Shown: one piece after another, positions 9,108 to 18,072 of the stretch | How positions within the stretch are numbered: the first letter of the stretch is position 1 | Layout: each line of letters begins with the position of its first letter | Assembly: GCF_014712225.1 (NCBI RefSeq) | Contig: NZ_JACXBW010000002.1 | Coordinates: 124,001-188,000 of the forward strand | Origin: Pseudarthrobacter sulfonivorans | GTDB lineage: Bacteria; Actinomycetota; Actinomycetes; Actinomycetales; Micrococcaceae | DNA: 64,000 bases | Reading direction: 5' to 3' | The notes under the pieces: model-generated | Databases searched by the model: none | The model's input: only the letters and a program-made list of their open reading frames with translations | What the model was told of the DNA's origin: nothing | Translations under genes and position numbers: made by a program

Positions 9108-10401
9108 ACCGCGTGCGGCTGCCAGTGCGCGGGCAGGCCAGGCCCAAGGCTGGACCACGCTGGCTGATCTGCGAGCGCAGTCGCTGAAGGCCTGGGGCAG
9201 CGGATCGCTGCTGCGCGAGGTGCTGGACCCCGGCGGACTGTATCCCCGCCGTCGTCCTTTAAGGCGTCCGACGGCGGCGGCGCTCCTCCGGGAATTCGCT
9301 GAGGCCCGCGCGTGGGCAGCCGAGCTGTTGGGCGCCGCCGGTCCGTTCAGTATGGAAACCTCGGAGGTGGGGCGCACCACGGTGGGGGCGAACCAGCTGC
9401 CGGCAGCGGCCGTGTTTGCCTCCGTAGAAGATGAGATCGCTTTTGTGGGCAAGGCAAAGGACGCCGCCCGGTTTGTGGAGCTTGCGAACGGACTCTGCGG
9501 CTTGGATGCTGCCTTCCGGGAGTGGGCGCTGCGGCGGCCGCTGAAGCTGCTGGAGCTGGGCACGGACGCGCTGACCGCCGGCAGGGTGGCACTGTGGCTG
9601 CAGGCCAATCCCGAGCCCCGTATCTATCTCCGGCAGTTGAGCCTTCCGGGCGTGCACACCAAGTTCGTCGAGAGCCACCGGGCTGTGATCAGCGAGCTCG
9701 CCGCCGAGCTGCGGTCCCGGCCCGACGCGGACGAAGCCGCTGAACCCCTGGCCGAATTCCCCTCGGAACCCGCAGAACCCGGTTCGATGCTGGGGCTGAC
9801 GCCCGCCCGGACGCCGGCGGCGCGTTTCGCCGCGCGGCACGCCTTCCTGCACCCGCCTGAACTGGTGCGGTTCCGCCTGCTGGATCCGGAGATTCCGCTG
9901 CTCGGCCAGGCGCGTGATCTCACCGTCACCGCAGCCGCGTTCAGCACACTGAGCCTGCCCATCACAACAGTGCTCATCACCGAAAACCTGGTCAACTTCC
10001 TGGCCCTCCCCGACCGCCCGGACACGCTGGCCATATACGGCGCCGGCTACGGGTTCTCGTCGCTGCGGGACGCCGGCTGGCTGCGGGACTGCGAGGTCCT
10101 GTATTGGGGAGACCTGGACACTCACGGGTTCCGGATCCTGGACCAGCTGCGCGCAGTGCACCCGCACGTGGTGAGCGTGTTGATGGACGAGGCCACCCTG
10201 CTGGCCCACCGCGAGGCCTGGGTCACGGAGCCTTCGCCGTCGAAGGCCTCGCTCAGCCGGCTGACGGCAGAGGAGTCAGCACTTTATGAAGGACTCCGCA
10301 CCGACGCCTTCGGGACGGCTGTCAGGCTGGAGCAGGAGCTGATCAGCTGGGACTGGGCGTTGGAACGGCTCAGTTTCGGGGACACGGAATCGGCGCGGTG
10401 A
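9100..10401 (+). CDS. jetD: Wadjet nuclease JetD (DUF3322-DUF2220, toprim-like)
   Basis: A 433-residue protein with a GTG start inside the end of jetC. JetD is the topoisomerase VI-like nuclease subunit that cuts plasmids once the JetABC motor stalls. The N-terminal part (to about 190) corresponds to DUF3322. The C-terminal toprim-like part carries the metal-binding acidic residues in VLITENLVNFLALP (Glu near residue 291) and YWGDLDTHGFRILDQL (Asp pair near 337). All expected acidic positions are present. Its stop codon sits inside the left arm of the terminator at 10386-10433. Confidence 0.93.
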   Translation: MPEPRAAASARAGQAQGWTTLADLRAQSLKAWGSGSLLREVLDPGGLYPRRRPLRRPTAAALLREFAEARAWAAELLGAAGPFSMETSEVGRTTVGANQLPAAAVFASVEDEIAFVGKAKDAARFVELANGLCGLDAAFREWALRRPLKLLELGTDALTAGRVALWLQANPEPRIYLRQLSLPGVHTKFVESHRAVISELAAELRSRPDADEAAEPLAEFPSEPAEPGSMLGLTPARTPAARFAARHAFLHPPELVRFRLLDPEIPLLGQARDLTVTAAAFSTLSLPITTVLITENLVNFLALPDRPDTLAIYGAGYGFSSLRDAGWLRDCEVLYWGDLDTHGFRILDQLRAVHPHVVSVLMDEATLLAHREAWVTEPSPSKASLSRLTAEESALYEGLRTDAFGTAVRLEQELISWDWALERLSFGDTESAR

Positions 10402-10433
10402 CACTCATTGCCTGGTGTCACCGCGCCGATTCC
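10386..10433. terminator. Bidirectional terminator overlapping the jetD stop
   Basis: Perfect 18-bp stem (10386-10403 with 10416-10433) with a 12-nt loop. It lies between convergent jetD and the ureohydrolase gene, and the jetD TGA is inside the left arm. No clear T-run follows. Confidence 0.7.
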
Positions 10434-10443
10434 GGTTCTGCAT

Positions 10444-11442
10444 TTAGACGGTGGCGACTTCGAAAGATTCGTCGCCAGCAAGGGATGCGCCCTTGGAACG
10501 GTTTACCATCAGCGCCAAAAGGTCAAAGACCAAGGTGGCCGCCGCCAGGGTGGTGATGTCTGCGTGGTCATACGCGGGGGCAACTTCGACGACGTCCGCG
10601 CCGACGATGTTGAGGCCGTTGAGGCCGCGCAGGAGAGCCAGCAGTTCGCGGGAATGCAGTCCACCCATTTCGGGTGTACCAGTTCCTGGAGCATACGAGG
10701 GATCGAGAACGTCGATGTCGATGGAGACGTAGACCGGGGTGTCGCCGATGCGGTCCTTAACCCTCTGGATAGCGGCCGGGACGCCGATGACGTCCAAGTC
10801 GGAGCAACGGATGATCTGGAATCCGAACTCGTGGTCGCGCAGGAAGTCGTTTCGGTCATACACCGGCCCGCGGATACCCACATGCATGGACTTATCTTCG
10901 ATGAGCAGCCCCTCTTCGAAGGCCCGGCGGAAGATGGTTCCGTGCGTAATTGGCTGGTCGAAGTACGTGTCCCAAGTGTCCAGGTGGGCGTCGAAGTGGA
11001 GGAGGGCAACGGGACCGTGCACCTGATTCAATGCACGCAGCATGGGCAGGGCGATGGTGTGATCCCCGCCAATGGCAATCAGCCGCTTGTCCTCACTGAT
11101 GAGGGGCCGTGCCTGCTCCTCGATTTCGCGGACTGCCCGGGTGATGTCATAGGGCGTGCAGGCAATATCGCCGGCGTCCACAACCTGGGCTTCATACACC
11201 GGCTCGACGTCGAGTTCAGGGTGGTAGCCGGGGCGCAGCAGTCGGGATGCTTCACGGACAGCGGCGGGCCCGAAGCGGGCGCCCGGGCGGAAGGAGGTGC
11301 CGCCGTCGAACGGCACTCCAACGATTGCAATGTCATAGTCGGGAACGCGGTCTATCTGCGGGAGCCGGGCGAAGGTTCCAAGCCCGGCGTACCGGGGTAC
11401 CTGAGTTGCGTCGACGGGTCCGATTGGCTTGTGGGTGGTCAT
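10444..11442 (-). CDS. speB: Ureohydrolase (agmatinase / guanidinobutyrase-like)
   Basis: A 332-residue arginase/agmatinase superfamily enzyme that hydrolyses a guanidino compound to urea plus an amine. The metal-site motifs are complete: GGDHTIALP, LHFDAHLDTWD and SIDIDVLDPSYAPGTG. N-terminal FARLP and GVPFDGGTSFRPGARFGP are typical of agmatinase-type rather than arginase-type members. It is co-transcribed with an MFS porter (4-base overlap), and a PucR-type regulator is divergent, which suggests an inducible catabolic operon for an imported guanidino compound. Agmatine, guanidinobutyrate and guanidine itself all remain possible substrates; sequence alone does not decide. Confidence 0.88.
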   Translation of the reverse strand: MTTHKPIGPVDATQVPRYAGLGTFARLPQIDRVPDYDIAIVGVPFDGGTSFRPGARFGPAAVREASRLLRPGYHPELDVEPVYEAQVVDAGDIACTPYDITRAVREIEEQARPLISEDKRLIAIGGDHTIALPMLRALNQVHGPVALLHFDAHLDTWDTYFDQPITHGTIFRRAFEEGLLIEDKSMHVGIRGPVYDRNDFLRDHEFGFQIIRCSDLDVIGVPAAIQRVKDRIGDTPVYVSIDIDVLDPSYAPGTGTPEMGGLHSRELLALLRGLNGLNIVGADVVEVAPAYDHADITTLAAATLVFDLLALMVNRSKGASLAGDESFEVATV

Positions 11443-12815
11443 ACCAGTGTTCCTTCGTTGATGGCTGCCGGGTTCGCCGGCTTCTTGTCTGTGGTGAGTT
11501 CCGAGAGAGACTTGTTGGCTGTTTCCGGGGCGAGCAGGAACGTTGCGACCAGCCCGACCAGGGAAATGATGGCGCCGATCAACAGTGAGCCGGCGGCTCC
11601 GAAGCTGAGGATGGCGACCGGCATCAGGTAGGTGCTGGCCGCAGAGCCGACGCGGCTGATGGCCGTACCGAATCCCACTGCCGTGGCCCGGACCTCCGTG
11701 GGGAAGAGCTCGTTCGGGTAGACAACTTCAAGGAAGCTGGAGGCACCGGAAGCGAGCGCAAAGACGGCCAGGGCGATGAAGAGCGGCCCAGCGGGCACGT
11801 TGGGAATAAAGGCGGGGATGGCGAGGGCCACCACAATGATCCCGAAGCTCCACAGAAGCAGCTTCCGGCGGCCAATTCTTTCAACAAGCCAAAGACCGGG
11901 AATGCCGCCTACGACGAACAGCATGGAGATCAGGAAGGAACCGCCGTAGAGATTGGCGTCGCCGGTCATGCCCATGGCCGCCAGCAGGTCGGGCGCGAAG
12001 GTGTAAACCGCGAAGAGTGGGATGACCTGGGCAGTCCAGAAGATGGAGACAAAGAGTGTGCGCTTCCATGCCTGGCCTGTGAAGATGTCTGTGAATTTGC
12101 CCTGCTTGGCAGGACCTTCACTGTCAGAGGCGATGTCTGCCAGACCGTACTGCTGCCCGTAGACCTTCTTGATGATGGTTTCGGCCTCGTCCCGGCGTCC
12201 GCGGGAGAGAAGCCAGCGCGGAGACTCGGGTGTGCCCAGCCTGCACAGCAGGGTGACTATGGCGAAGATCGCCGGGCTGGCCACCATGAACCGCCACACG
12301 TCCGGCCCCATGTCGCGGAGCAGGAATCCGACAGCGTAAGCGGCTGCGGCGCCTACCGCCCAGACCACGAAGGTGGCGCCCAAGAGACGTCCGCGGTGCT
12401 TCTTGGGCAGGAACTCGGCCAGCAGCGAGGTCGCGATCGGATAGTCCGCGCCGATGGCCATTCCCAGGAGGAATCTGCAGAGAACAACCTGCCAGACTTC
12501 GGTGGCGAAGGCGTTGAGAACGGAGAAGAGGGCGAGGGCGATGAGGTCGGCGATGTACATCTTGTGCCGGCCGATTTTGTCAGTAAGCCACCCGAAGATG
12601 GCCCCGCCGAAGAAGATGCCGACAAGACTGGCCGCACCGATCAGGCCGATTTCCGTTGTGCTCAGCTGCAGCCCGGGGCTCATCGTGATCAGGGCGATCC
12701 CGATGATGGACAGCGCGTAGCCGTCGATGAACGGGCCACCTGAAGCAAAAAAGGTCAGCTTTTTATGGAAAGTTGTAAGTGGGGCGTCATCAATGAGGTT
12801 GCTCGTTGCGCTCAT
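11439..12815 (-). CDS. MFS transporter, sugar-porter/OCT-like
   Basis: About 458 residues, 12 predicted transmembrane helices. It shows the MFS loop signature GWLTDKIGRHKMY between TM2 and TM3 and the sugar-porter motif PESPRWLLSRGR before the central loop. I prefer the internal ATG at 12815 (MSATSNLIDD) over a longer reading because GAGAGAGGG stands 6 bases upstream of it. The gene overlaps the ureohydrolase by 4 bases, so it is the probable uptake route for that enzyme's substrate. A Crp-like GTGA-N6-TCAC site lies about 60 bases upstream. Confidence 0.9.
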   Translation of the reverse strand: MSATSNLIDDAPLTTFHKKLTFFASGGPFIDGYALSIIGIALITMSPGLQLSTTEIGLIGAASLVGIFFGGAIFGWLTDKIGRHKMYIADLIALALFSVLNAFATEVWQVVLCRFLLGMAIGADYPIATSLLAEFLPKKHRGRLLGATFVVWAVGAAAAYAVGFLLRDMGPDVWRFMVASPAIFAIVTLLCRLGTPESPRWLLSRGRRDEAETIIKKVYGQQYGLADIASDSEGPAKQGKFTDIFTGQAWKRTLFVSIFWTAQVIPLFAVYTFAPDLLAAMGMTGDANLYGGSFLISMLFVVGGIPGLWLVERIGRRKLLLWSFGIIVVALAIPAFIPNVPAGPLFIALAVFALASGASSFLEVVYPNELFPTEVRATAVGFGTAISRVGSAASTYLMPVAILSFGAAGSLLIGAIISLVGLVATFLLAPETANKSLSELTTDKKPANPAAINEGTLV

Positions 12816-12875
12816 CCGAAACCCTCTCTCGTGAATGCTCTTAGGCGAGCCGGGAAGTAAGTGACTCAATCATGG

Positions 12876-12889
12876 GTGACGGGCATCAC
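12876..12889. promoter_or_regulatory. Crp/GlxR-like site ahead of the porter-ureohydrolase operon
   Basis: GTGACGGGCATCAC, a perfect GTGA-N6-TCAC inverted repeat, 61 bases from the porter start and between it and the divergent PucR gene. The motif matches Crp/GlxR half-site spacing. Confidence 0.45.
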
Positions 12890-12995
12890 TGGGGTACATT
12901 CGTCAATCGACCACAAATGACGAAATGCCCTATACATTTGTATAAAAACCAGAAATGCCTTCACTGCCCCTCCTTGAACGAAAGAGCCTCCGTAC

Positions 12996-14537
12996 GTGAT
13001 TACTGTTGCCGAGCTGATCGCTGAACCACAGCTGGGCTTGAGCCTGATCGCGGGTTCCGAAGGCCGCGGGAACGGCATCACGTGGGCGCACACGTCGGAT
13101 CTTCCGCGGCTTTGGGAGTGGGTCACCGGGGGCGAGCTGATGATGACCAATGGCCTTTCCATTCCACCGGACGCCGCCGGGCAAGTGGAACTCGCGGAAT
13201 CGTTGGTCAGGGCAGGGGCGTCCGCATTGGCCATCGGCGAGAAAATGCACGCGCCGCAGCTTCTGCCCGAGTTCCTGCGTGCTTGCGATGCCCTCCCCCT
13301 GCCAGTGATCAACGTGCCCTATCCCCTGCCGTTCATAGCGATCGCCAAGTCGGTCGCCGAGTCGTCCCTCCTGGAGGAGTCCCGGAGACTACGGCAGACG
13401 GCCCGGATATATGACCTTCTCCGGTTTGTCGGGACGGGGAACCAGTGGCAGAACCTTCTCAACGGGATAGCAGCTGAGCTGAAGTCCCGGCTGTTTGTGG
13501 TGGACCGGCGATGCCTGCACCCGTGGCGCCCGGACAGCGAGGACTTACCGGCATTCCTGGCCGACGCGCTGGGGCAGCTGAGCGGTCAAGCATCAGTGGC
13601 AACCAAGAATTTCCAGTGGCACAGGCTGGCTGGCCAACATGTACTCCTCATGGAAATTCCAACGCACGCCAATGCACTGTTGGTGGTCCTGCCTGAGTTC
13701 GAACCGCACCCGGATGCTGTGGTTCTGCTCCACGTGGCGACCGTTTTGGGCCTGGAACTGTCGCGTACCGTCCTGGGTCTGGAAAACCGGCTTCGCCGGG
13801 GCGCCGAGTTCCTGCTTCAGGCCTTTGATGGCCGGTACGGCATCAAGGACATGGAAAGCCGCCTATCTGAATTCGGTATTACCGCACAGGAGTTTCGAGT
13901 CGTCTCTGTGTCCGGCGGCAAGGAACTGACATTGGCGGAACTGCACGTCAACCTGTGGCGGCACGGCTTCCACACCGCGTGCCTGCAGAGCTCCAACCGG
14001 CTCCACTTCCTGGTGACCAAAGAATGCTCCGATGAGCTGCTGCTGCACGTCCTTCCACCCAACGTCAAAATTGGGATAAGCACCCCCACGACGGCCGCCG
14101 GCATCGAAGGCGGGCTTCAGGAGTCCCTGTGGGCGCTGGGAACCGCTGGCGCCACCACCACGCATCTGGTTCGCTACTCCGAAGGCCCCTCGTGGCTGGG
14201 CCTGACGAGCCACGAAGAAGGACAGGCGCTCGTCCAGCGCCTGCTGGGGCCGGTATTCGATTATGAACGGGGCCGTCAACCTGACCTCGTCCACACACTG
14301 AAAACTTATCTGGACATGCAACGCTCCTGGCAAAAGACGGCGGCAGCCCTGTTCACCCACCGGCAGACCGTCATTTACCGGATCAGGAAGATAGGCGAGT
14401 TGACAGGCCTGGACATGACCCAAACATCAGCACTGGCGCAGCTGTGGTTCGCCCTGCAGATCCACGAGACGATGGAGATGCGCGAGTCCCGCCCGCGAGA
14501 CATCTCTCCCCGCGACCATAAAGGACAGCAGCCCTAA
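12996..14537 (+). CDS. PucR-family transcriptional regulator
   Basis: A 513-residue regulator with a GTG start. The N-terminus, ITVAELIAEPQLGLSLIAGS through GNGITWAHTSDLPRLWEWV, is the purine-catabolism (PucR) sensory domain. The C-terminus (about 430-490: LKTYLDMQRSWQKTAAALF and HRQTVIYRIRKIGELTGLD) is the helix-turn-helix of the same family. The central part is GGDEF-like in fold in PucR proteins but has no cyclase motif here. It is divergent from the porter-ureohydrolase operon and probably controls it in response to the imported nitrogen compound. The downstream TDT transporter begins 10 bases after its stop. Confidence 0.92.
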   Translation: MITVAELIAEPQLGLSLIAGSEGRGNGITWAHTSDLPRLWEWVTGGELMMTNGLSIPPDAAGQVELAESLVRAGASALAIGEKMHAPQLLPEFLRACDALPLPVINVPYPLPFIAIAKSVAESSLLEESRRLRQTARIYDLLRFVGTGNQWQNLLNGIAAELKSRLFVVDRRCLHPWRPDSEDLPAFLADALGQLSGQASVATKNFQWHRLAGQHVLLMEIPTHANALLVVLPEFEPHPDAVVLLHVATVLGLELSRTVLGLENRLRRGAEFLLQAFDGRYGIKDMESRLSEFGITAQEFRVVSVSGGKELTLAELHVNLWRHGFHTACLQSSNRLHFLVTKECSDELLLHVLPPNVKIGISTPTTAAGIEGGLQESLWALGTAGATTTHLVRYSEGPSWLGLTSHEEGQALVQRLLGPVFDYERGRQPDLVHTLKTYLDMQRSWQKTAAALFTHRQTVIYRIRKIGELTGLDMTQTSALAQLWFALQIHETMEMRESRPRDISPRDHKGQQP

Positions 14538-14547
14538 GGTTGGGGAC

Positions 14548-15618
14548 ATGACCACGGCTGGCTCCGTTCCGGATACGTTCGGCTCCCGAGTCGCGGAGTC
14601 GGTGCAGACCCTCACGCCGGGGTATTTCGCCCTCCCCATGGCCGCCGGGATCATCTCGGTGGGGCTTGAGCTCGAAGGCTTCCACGCATTTTCTGCCGCG
14701 CTCCTGGTGATCTGCGCGGTCTCCTACGCGATGATCCTCGTCCTGAGCCTCGTGCGTCTGGCCAGGTTCCCCGCCGACATGCGGCGGGACTTCCTGGACC
14801 CTGCCCGCGCGTTCGGCTTCTTCACCTTCATCGCCGGCACGAATGTACTGGGTGTGCGGCTGGGCATGGCAGGGTGGCAGGGTACGACGGCGGCACTGCT
14901 CGCTGTTGCCGTGCTCGCCTGGGTGGTGCTCGGCTACGTCGTGCCGTGGACCGCTGTGCTCGGCCGGGACGAGCGGCCGGTGGTCAAGGACGCCAACGGC
15001 ACCTGGTTCATGTGGTGCGTGGCGAGCGAATCCGTGTCAGTGGCGGCCGCATCCGTTGAACCCCTGGCCGGGCCGGAATGGCGCCCGGCTTTGGCACTCG
15101 TGGCAGTGGTGGCCTGGTCCCTGGGGCTCATCCTGTACGCCGCCGTGGGGATCTTCGTCTCGCTGCGGCTCCTGTCCCACCCCATCCACCCCGAGGACCT
15201 CAAGCCGCAGTACTTCGTGGCCATGGGAGCCATGGCCATCAGCGTCCTCGCCGGTGCACGCATCGTCGAGATGGCCGGCGCGCCGATGGTGGACGCGACG
15301 CGGGGCCTCGTGGCCGGCTCGTCGGTGGTGTTCTGGTCCTTCGCCTCGTGGCTCTTCCCGGTGCTCCTCGCGGGCGGCTGGTGGAGGCACGTGGTCCACC
15401 GCGTACCGCTGTCCTACGAGCCGGGCCTCTGGAGCGTCATCTTCCCGCTGGGCATGTACGCCGTGGCGGGCATCTACCTGGGCCGCGCTGCGCATCTGCC
15501 CATCGTGGCCGTGATCGGACAGGGCGAACTGTGGCTGGCCGTTGCCGCATTCCTGGCCACTTTTGCCGGCATGCTCTGGCACCTCTGGACCACCCTCGCG
15601 CGGTCACGGCAAGGCTGA
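14548..15618 (+). CDS. TDT/SLAC1-family transporter (tellurite-resistance/dicarboxylate)
   Basis: A 356-residue membrane protein with about ten hydrophobic helices, the topology of the tellurite-resistance/dicarboxylate (TDT) family. The N-terminus, TPGYFALPMAAGIISVGLEL, and FTFIAGTNVLGVRL are characteristic of the family (TehA, Mae1 and SLAC1 relatives). Substrates in the family include dicarboxylates and inorganic anions; nothing here selects one. It starts 10 bases after pucR, so co-transcription is likely, and ends 7 bases before the convergent PRC-barrel gene. Confidence 0.85.
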   Translation: MTTAGSVPDTFGSRVAESVQTLTPGYFALPMAAGIISVGLELEGFHAFSAALLVICAVSYAMILVLSLVRLARFPADMRRDFLDPARAFGFFTFIAGTNVLGVRLGMAGWQGTTAALLAVAVLAWVVLGYVVPWTAVLGRDERPVVKDANGTWFMWCVASESVSVAAASVEPLAGPEWRPALALVAVVAWSLGLILYAAVGIFVSLRLLSHPIHPEDLKPQYFVAMGAMAISVLAGARIVEMAGAPMVDATRGLVAGSSVVFWSFASWLFPVLLAGGWWRHVVHRVPLSYEPGLWSVIFPLGMYAVAGIYLGRAAHLPIVAVIGQGELWLAVAAFLATFAGMLWHLWTTLARSRQG

Positions 15619-15625
15619 AGAGTTC

Positions 15626-15973
15626 CTACTCTTGCCCGGCACCATCCAGGGCCGGCGAGTAGGCAGTGAAGCCGGCCCGGAGCCGTACTGATTTTGTGCC
15701 GATCATGGCGATGTCCTCCCACAGCACCAGGAATGAGCCGCGGTGCCGCCACCGCAGCATCCGCGGCAATGGCCAGGGCTGGTCGAGCCCGGTCCGCTCA
15801 TAGCCCAGGAATGAGGACGCGCTGTGCGGGCTGACCACCAGCCCCAGCAGGCGGGCGTCGGCGAGCAGTTGCCGCGGAGGCCCGTCCACCACAAACCGCG
15901 CGTCGGCCACGCGCCCCAGGCGGGTGCCGCCGTCGTCGTAAACGTGAACGCCCAGGAGGTCACCGAGGATCAT
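15626..15973 (-). CDS. Small PRC-barrel-like protein
   Basis: About 115 residues from the ATG at 15973 (MILGDLLGVHVYDDGG). The stretch GTRLGRVADARFVVDG resembles a PRC-barrel, a small beta domain often coupled to membrane transporters. The remainder (GLVVSPHSASSFLGYERTGL, then DIAMIGTKSVRLRAGF) looks like a second half-barrel. It is the last gene of the Nramp operon and overlaps the preceding PRC-like gene by 14 bases. A longer upstream reading exists, but it would overlap more and lacks family character. Confidence 0.75.
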   Translation of the reverse strand: MILGDLLGVHVYDDGGTRLGRVADARFVVDGPPRQLLADARLLGLVVSPHSASSFLGYERTGLDQPWPLPRMLRWRHRGSFLVLWEDIAMIGTKSVRLRAGFTAYSPALDGAGQE

Positions 15974-16367
15974 GGCGGCCTCCCGGGATGCGCGCAATGA
16001 TCTTGTCCCGGATCCAGCGCTCCACCCAGCCGGCGTCGAGGTTTTCGCCGCTGACTCCAAGGCGGATGACGATTCCGACGTCGGCCACGTCCTCCCACGG
16101 GATGCGGATCAGCCGTGTCGACGGCGGCCTGCCGCCGAAGATGCGGGTGCCCAGCACCGGACCTGTCAGCAGCGCCGTCAGGACCGGGGCCGGGGCACCC
16201 GGCGGGATGTTGGTGTCAAGCTCGGGGCCGTTGAGCTCGAGGTCGTCCACGGTGGTGACCGGGACGCCGTCGTGATCCAGCACCTGCCGGTCCATCAGGT
16301 GGAGCTGCGCGTCCAGAGTGCGGCCCGCCGTCGGGGGCACCGGCGCCAGCGGTCGGTCAGTCTTCAC
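15960..16367 (-). CDS. PRC-barrel-like protein
   Basis: A 135-residue soluble protein, GTG start overlapping the Nramp stop. The region LMDRQVLDHDGVPVTTVDDLEL is a PRC-barrel-type beta segment. PPSTRLIRIPWEDVADVGIV repeats the strand pattern seen in its neighbour, so the two genes appear to be diverged tandem copies. The constant overlap in this operon points to a stoichiometric partner of the metal transporter, perhaps a cytosolic gate or sensor. That role is inference from position only. Confidence 0.75.
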   Translation of the reverse strand: MKTDRPLAPVPPTAGRTLDAQLHLMDRQVLDHDGVPVTTVDDLELNGPELDTNIPPGAPAPVLTALLTGPVLGTRIFGGRPPSTRLIRIPWEDVADVGIVIRLGVSGENLDAGWVERWIRDKIIARIPGGRHDPR

Positions 16368-17593
16368 GATCCGGCTCCTGTCACGATCATCAGCGGTATG
16401 GCGGCCAGGGAGGCCACCAGGATGATGACCAGGTAGATCATGGCCATCACGTTCACGGGCCGGCCGTTGACGTGTTCGCCCATGTATTGCGGATCGTTGG
16501 CCACGATCAGGATGGGCAGGTAGGTCAGCGGCAGCGCGATGGCGGAGAACACCACGGAGTACTCGGTCACGAGCACGGGATCCACCCCGGTGGCCAGGAC
16601 CGCCAGGCCCACCAGCAGGCAGATGATCATGGCCAGGTGGAAGCGGGCGGCCTGGGCCGGGCTGCGGAATTTACCCCAGGACCAGCCGAAGAACTGCGCC
16701 AGCGTGTAGCCGCTGGAGAGGGTGGTCTCCAGCGCGGCGCCAAACGTGGCGGCCATGACGCCCACCAGCACAAACGCCAGGCCCAGCTTCCCTGCCCCCT
16801 CCGCCACCGGGAGAATCACCTGGGACAGGGACGTCACCGCGATGCCCGCCGGCAGAAGGACGACGGCGGCGCACCCGGCGATCGCCACGGACAGCAGGCC
16901 GCCCAGCGGGAAGCCCACCAGGACGTTGATGCGGGACTGAACCAGGTCTTTGACCTTCCACCCTTCCTCCACAGCCCCGGAAGAAAAGAAGAACACCTCG
17001 TACGGGGTCATGGCGGCGCCGAACAGGGCGATGGCGTAGTACCAGTAGGTCGGCGCGGTTTCCTCCGCCGGGACCGCGGGCGCCAATGCCTGCCCGGCCA
17101 GGGATCCCCAGTCGGGTTTGAGCAGAAAGAGCGCCACGGCGAACACGATCAGGGTCAGCCCCAGCAGGCCGGTGACGTTTTCCATGATGGAGAATTTCAC
17201 CCGCCAGATCACCAGCCACACGGCGAGCGCAGCCACCGGAATCCAGAGCAGGTAGTGGACGCTGCTGGCCAGCTGGAGCGCCAGTGCCACACCACCGATT
17301 TCAGCGGTCACGGTCATCAGGTTGATCAGGAAAGAGGCGGACAGGTTGGCCAGCCCGGCACGCGGCCCCAGCCGTTCACGGATCACCTCGAACGTCGCGC
17401 GGCCGGACGCTGCCGCCACCCGGCCGGACATGTTGGCGAACAGGCAGATCCCCACCACGCCGACGACCACCACCCAGACAAGCGACATGCCGAAGCGGGA
17501 ACCGACGACGGCGTTGGTCACCAGATCGCCAATGTCCACGAACCCGCCGATCGCGGTCAGTACACCCAGTGCCACCCCCAGGAGGCGCTTCAC
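16364..17593 (-). CDS. Nramp-family divalent metal transporter
   Basis: A 409-residue, roughly 11-helix membrane protein of the Nramp/MntH superfamily, proton-linked or related divalent metal uptake. The N-terminus GVLTAIGGFVDIGDLVTNAV occupies the position of the canonical DPGN motif but reads GFVDIGD, so the usual metal-binding Asp-Pro-Gly-Asn is altered. The TM6 motif MPH is also not evident; the matching region reads MTPYEVFFFSSGAVEEGW. This suggests a non-classical member with a different metal preference (Mg-type and Al-type Nramp relatives show such changes). GTG start. It is the second gene of a four-gene overlapping operon with a lipoprotein and two PRC-like proteins. Confidence 0.85.
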   Translation of the reverse strand: MKRLLGVALGVLTAIGGFVDIGDLVTNAVVGSRFGMSLVWVVVVGVVGICLFANMSGRVAAASGRATFEVIRERLGPRAGLANLSASFLINLMTVTAEIGGVALALQLASSVHYLLWIPVAALAVWLVIWRVKFSIMENVTGLLGLTLIVFAVALFLLKPDWGSLAGQALAPAVPAEETAPTYWYYAIALFGAAMTPYEVFFFSSGAVEEGWKVKDLVQSRINVLVGFPLGGLLSVAIAGCAAVVLLPAGIAVTSLSQVILPVAEGAGKLGLAFVLVGVMAATFGAALETTLSSGYTLAQFFGWSWGKFRSPAQAARFHLAMIICLLVGLAVLATGVDPVLVTEYSVVFSAIALPLTYLPILIVANDPQYMGEHVNGRPVNVMAMIYLVIILVASLAAIPLMIVTGAGS

Positions 17594-18072
17594 TTCCCGC
17601 CGTCCTTCGCGCTCAGTTCGGCGAGGCGGTCCGCGGCTGTTGCCAGTGCCTGGCTGCCGTCGGCGATGGCGGGGGTGCCGTCGGCGCTGGCCACCGCGTT
17701 CCGGGCCGTAGTGAGGCCTGCGGCGCAGCCGTCCAGGACGTCGAGCGCTTCAGCGACGGCGTCGCGGCCTTCCGGCGTGGCGGGTGACAGTTTCGCCACG
17801 GTGTCCCGGCTGGTCTGGAGTTCTTTCAGGGCGTCGTCGAGCGTGGTGGCAGTGGCTGCCTGGGTGAGCTTGCCGTCAGTGATCTGGGTGAGCGCCAGCC
17901 GCGCGGTGGCGATGGCGGACGAGCTGTCCTCCACAGCCGTGGTGACGGAATCTTGGACGCCGCCGCTGCATCCTGCGAGGACGCAGGAGGTCAGGAGGGC
18001 GAGCGCCGCACGGCAGGCGGCGATCAGCGGTTTTCCGGCGGTGACACGGTCCGTGGCTGGCCACTTCCGCAC
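17590..18072 (-). CDS. Small lipoprotein preceding the Nramp gene
   Basis: A 160-residue protein with GTG start, an N-terminal hydrophobic stretch (AALALLTSCVLAGC) and a lipobox cysteine at about residue 35. The mature part is Ala/Thr/Asp-rich and mostly helical (TARLALTQITDGKLTQAA, DALKELQTSRDTVAKL), without a recognised domain. It overlaps the Nramp start by 4 bases, which suggests an extracytoplasmic metal-capture or assembly role for that transporter. Function unknown. Confidence 0.8.
   Translation of the reverse strand: MRKWPATDRVTAGKPLIAACRAALALLTSCVLAGCSGGVQDSVTTAVEDSSSAIATARLALTQITDGKLTQAATATTLDDALKELQTSRDTVAKLSPATPEGRDAVAEALDVLDGCAAGLTTARNAVASADGTPAIADGSQALATAADRLAELSAKDGGK

Noticed and set aside
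10408-11631. 407-codon plus-strand open frame over the ureohydrolase gene
   Set aside because: Antisense to a protein with complete metal-binding motifs; no plausible start context.
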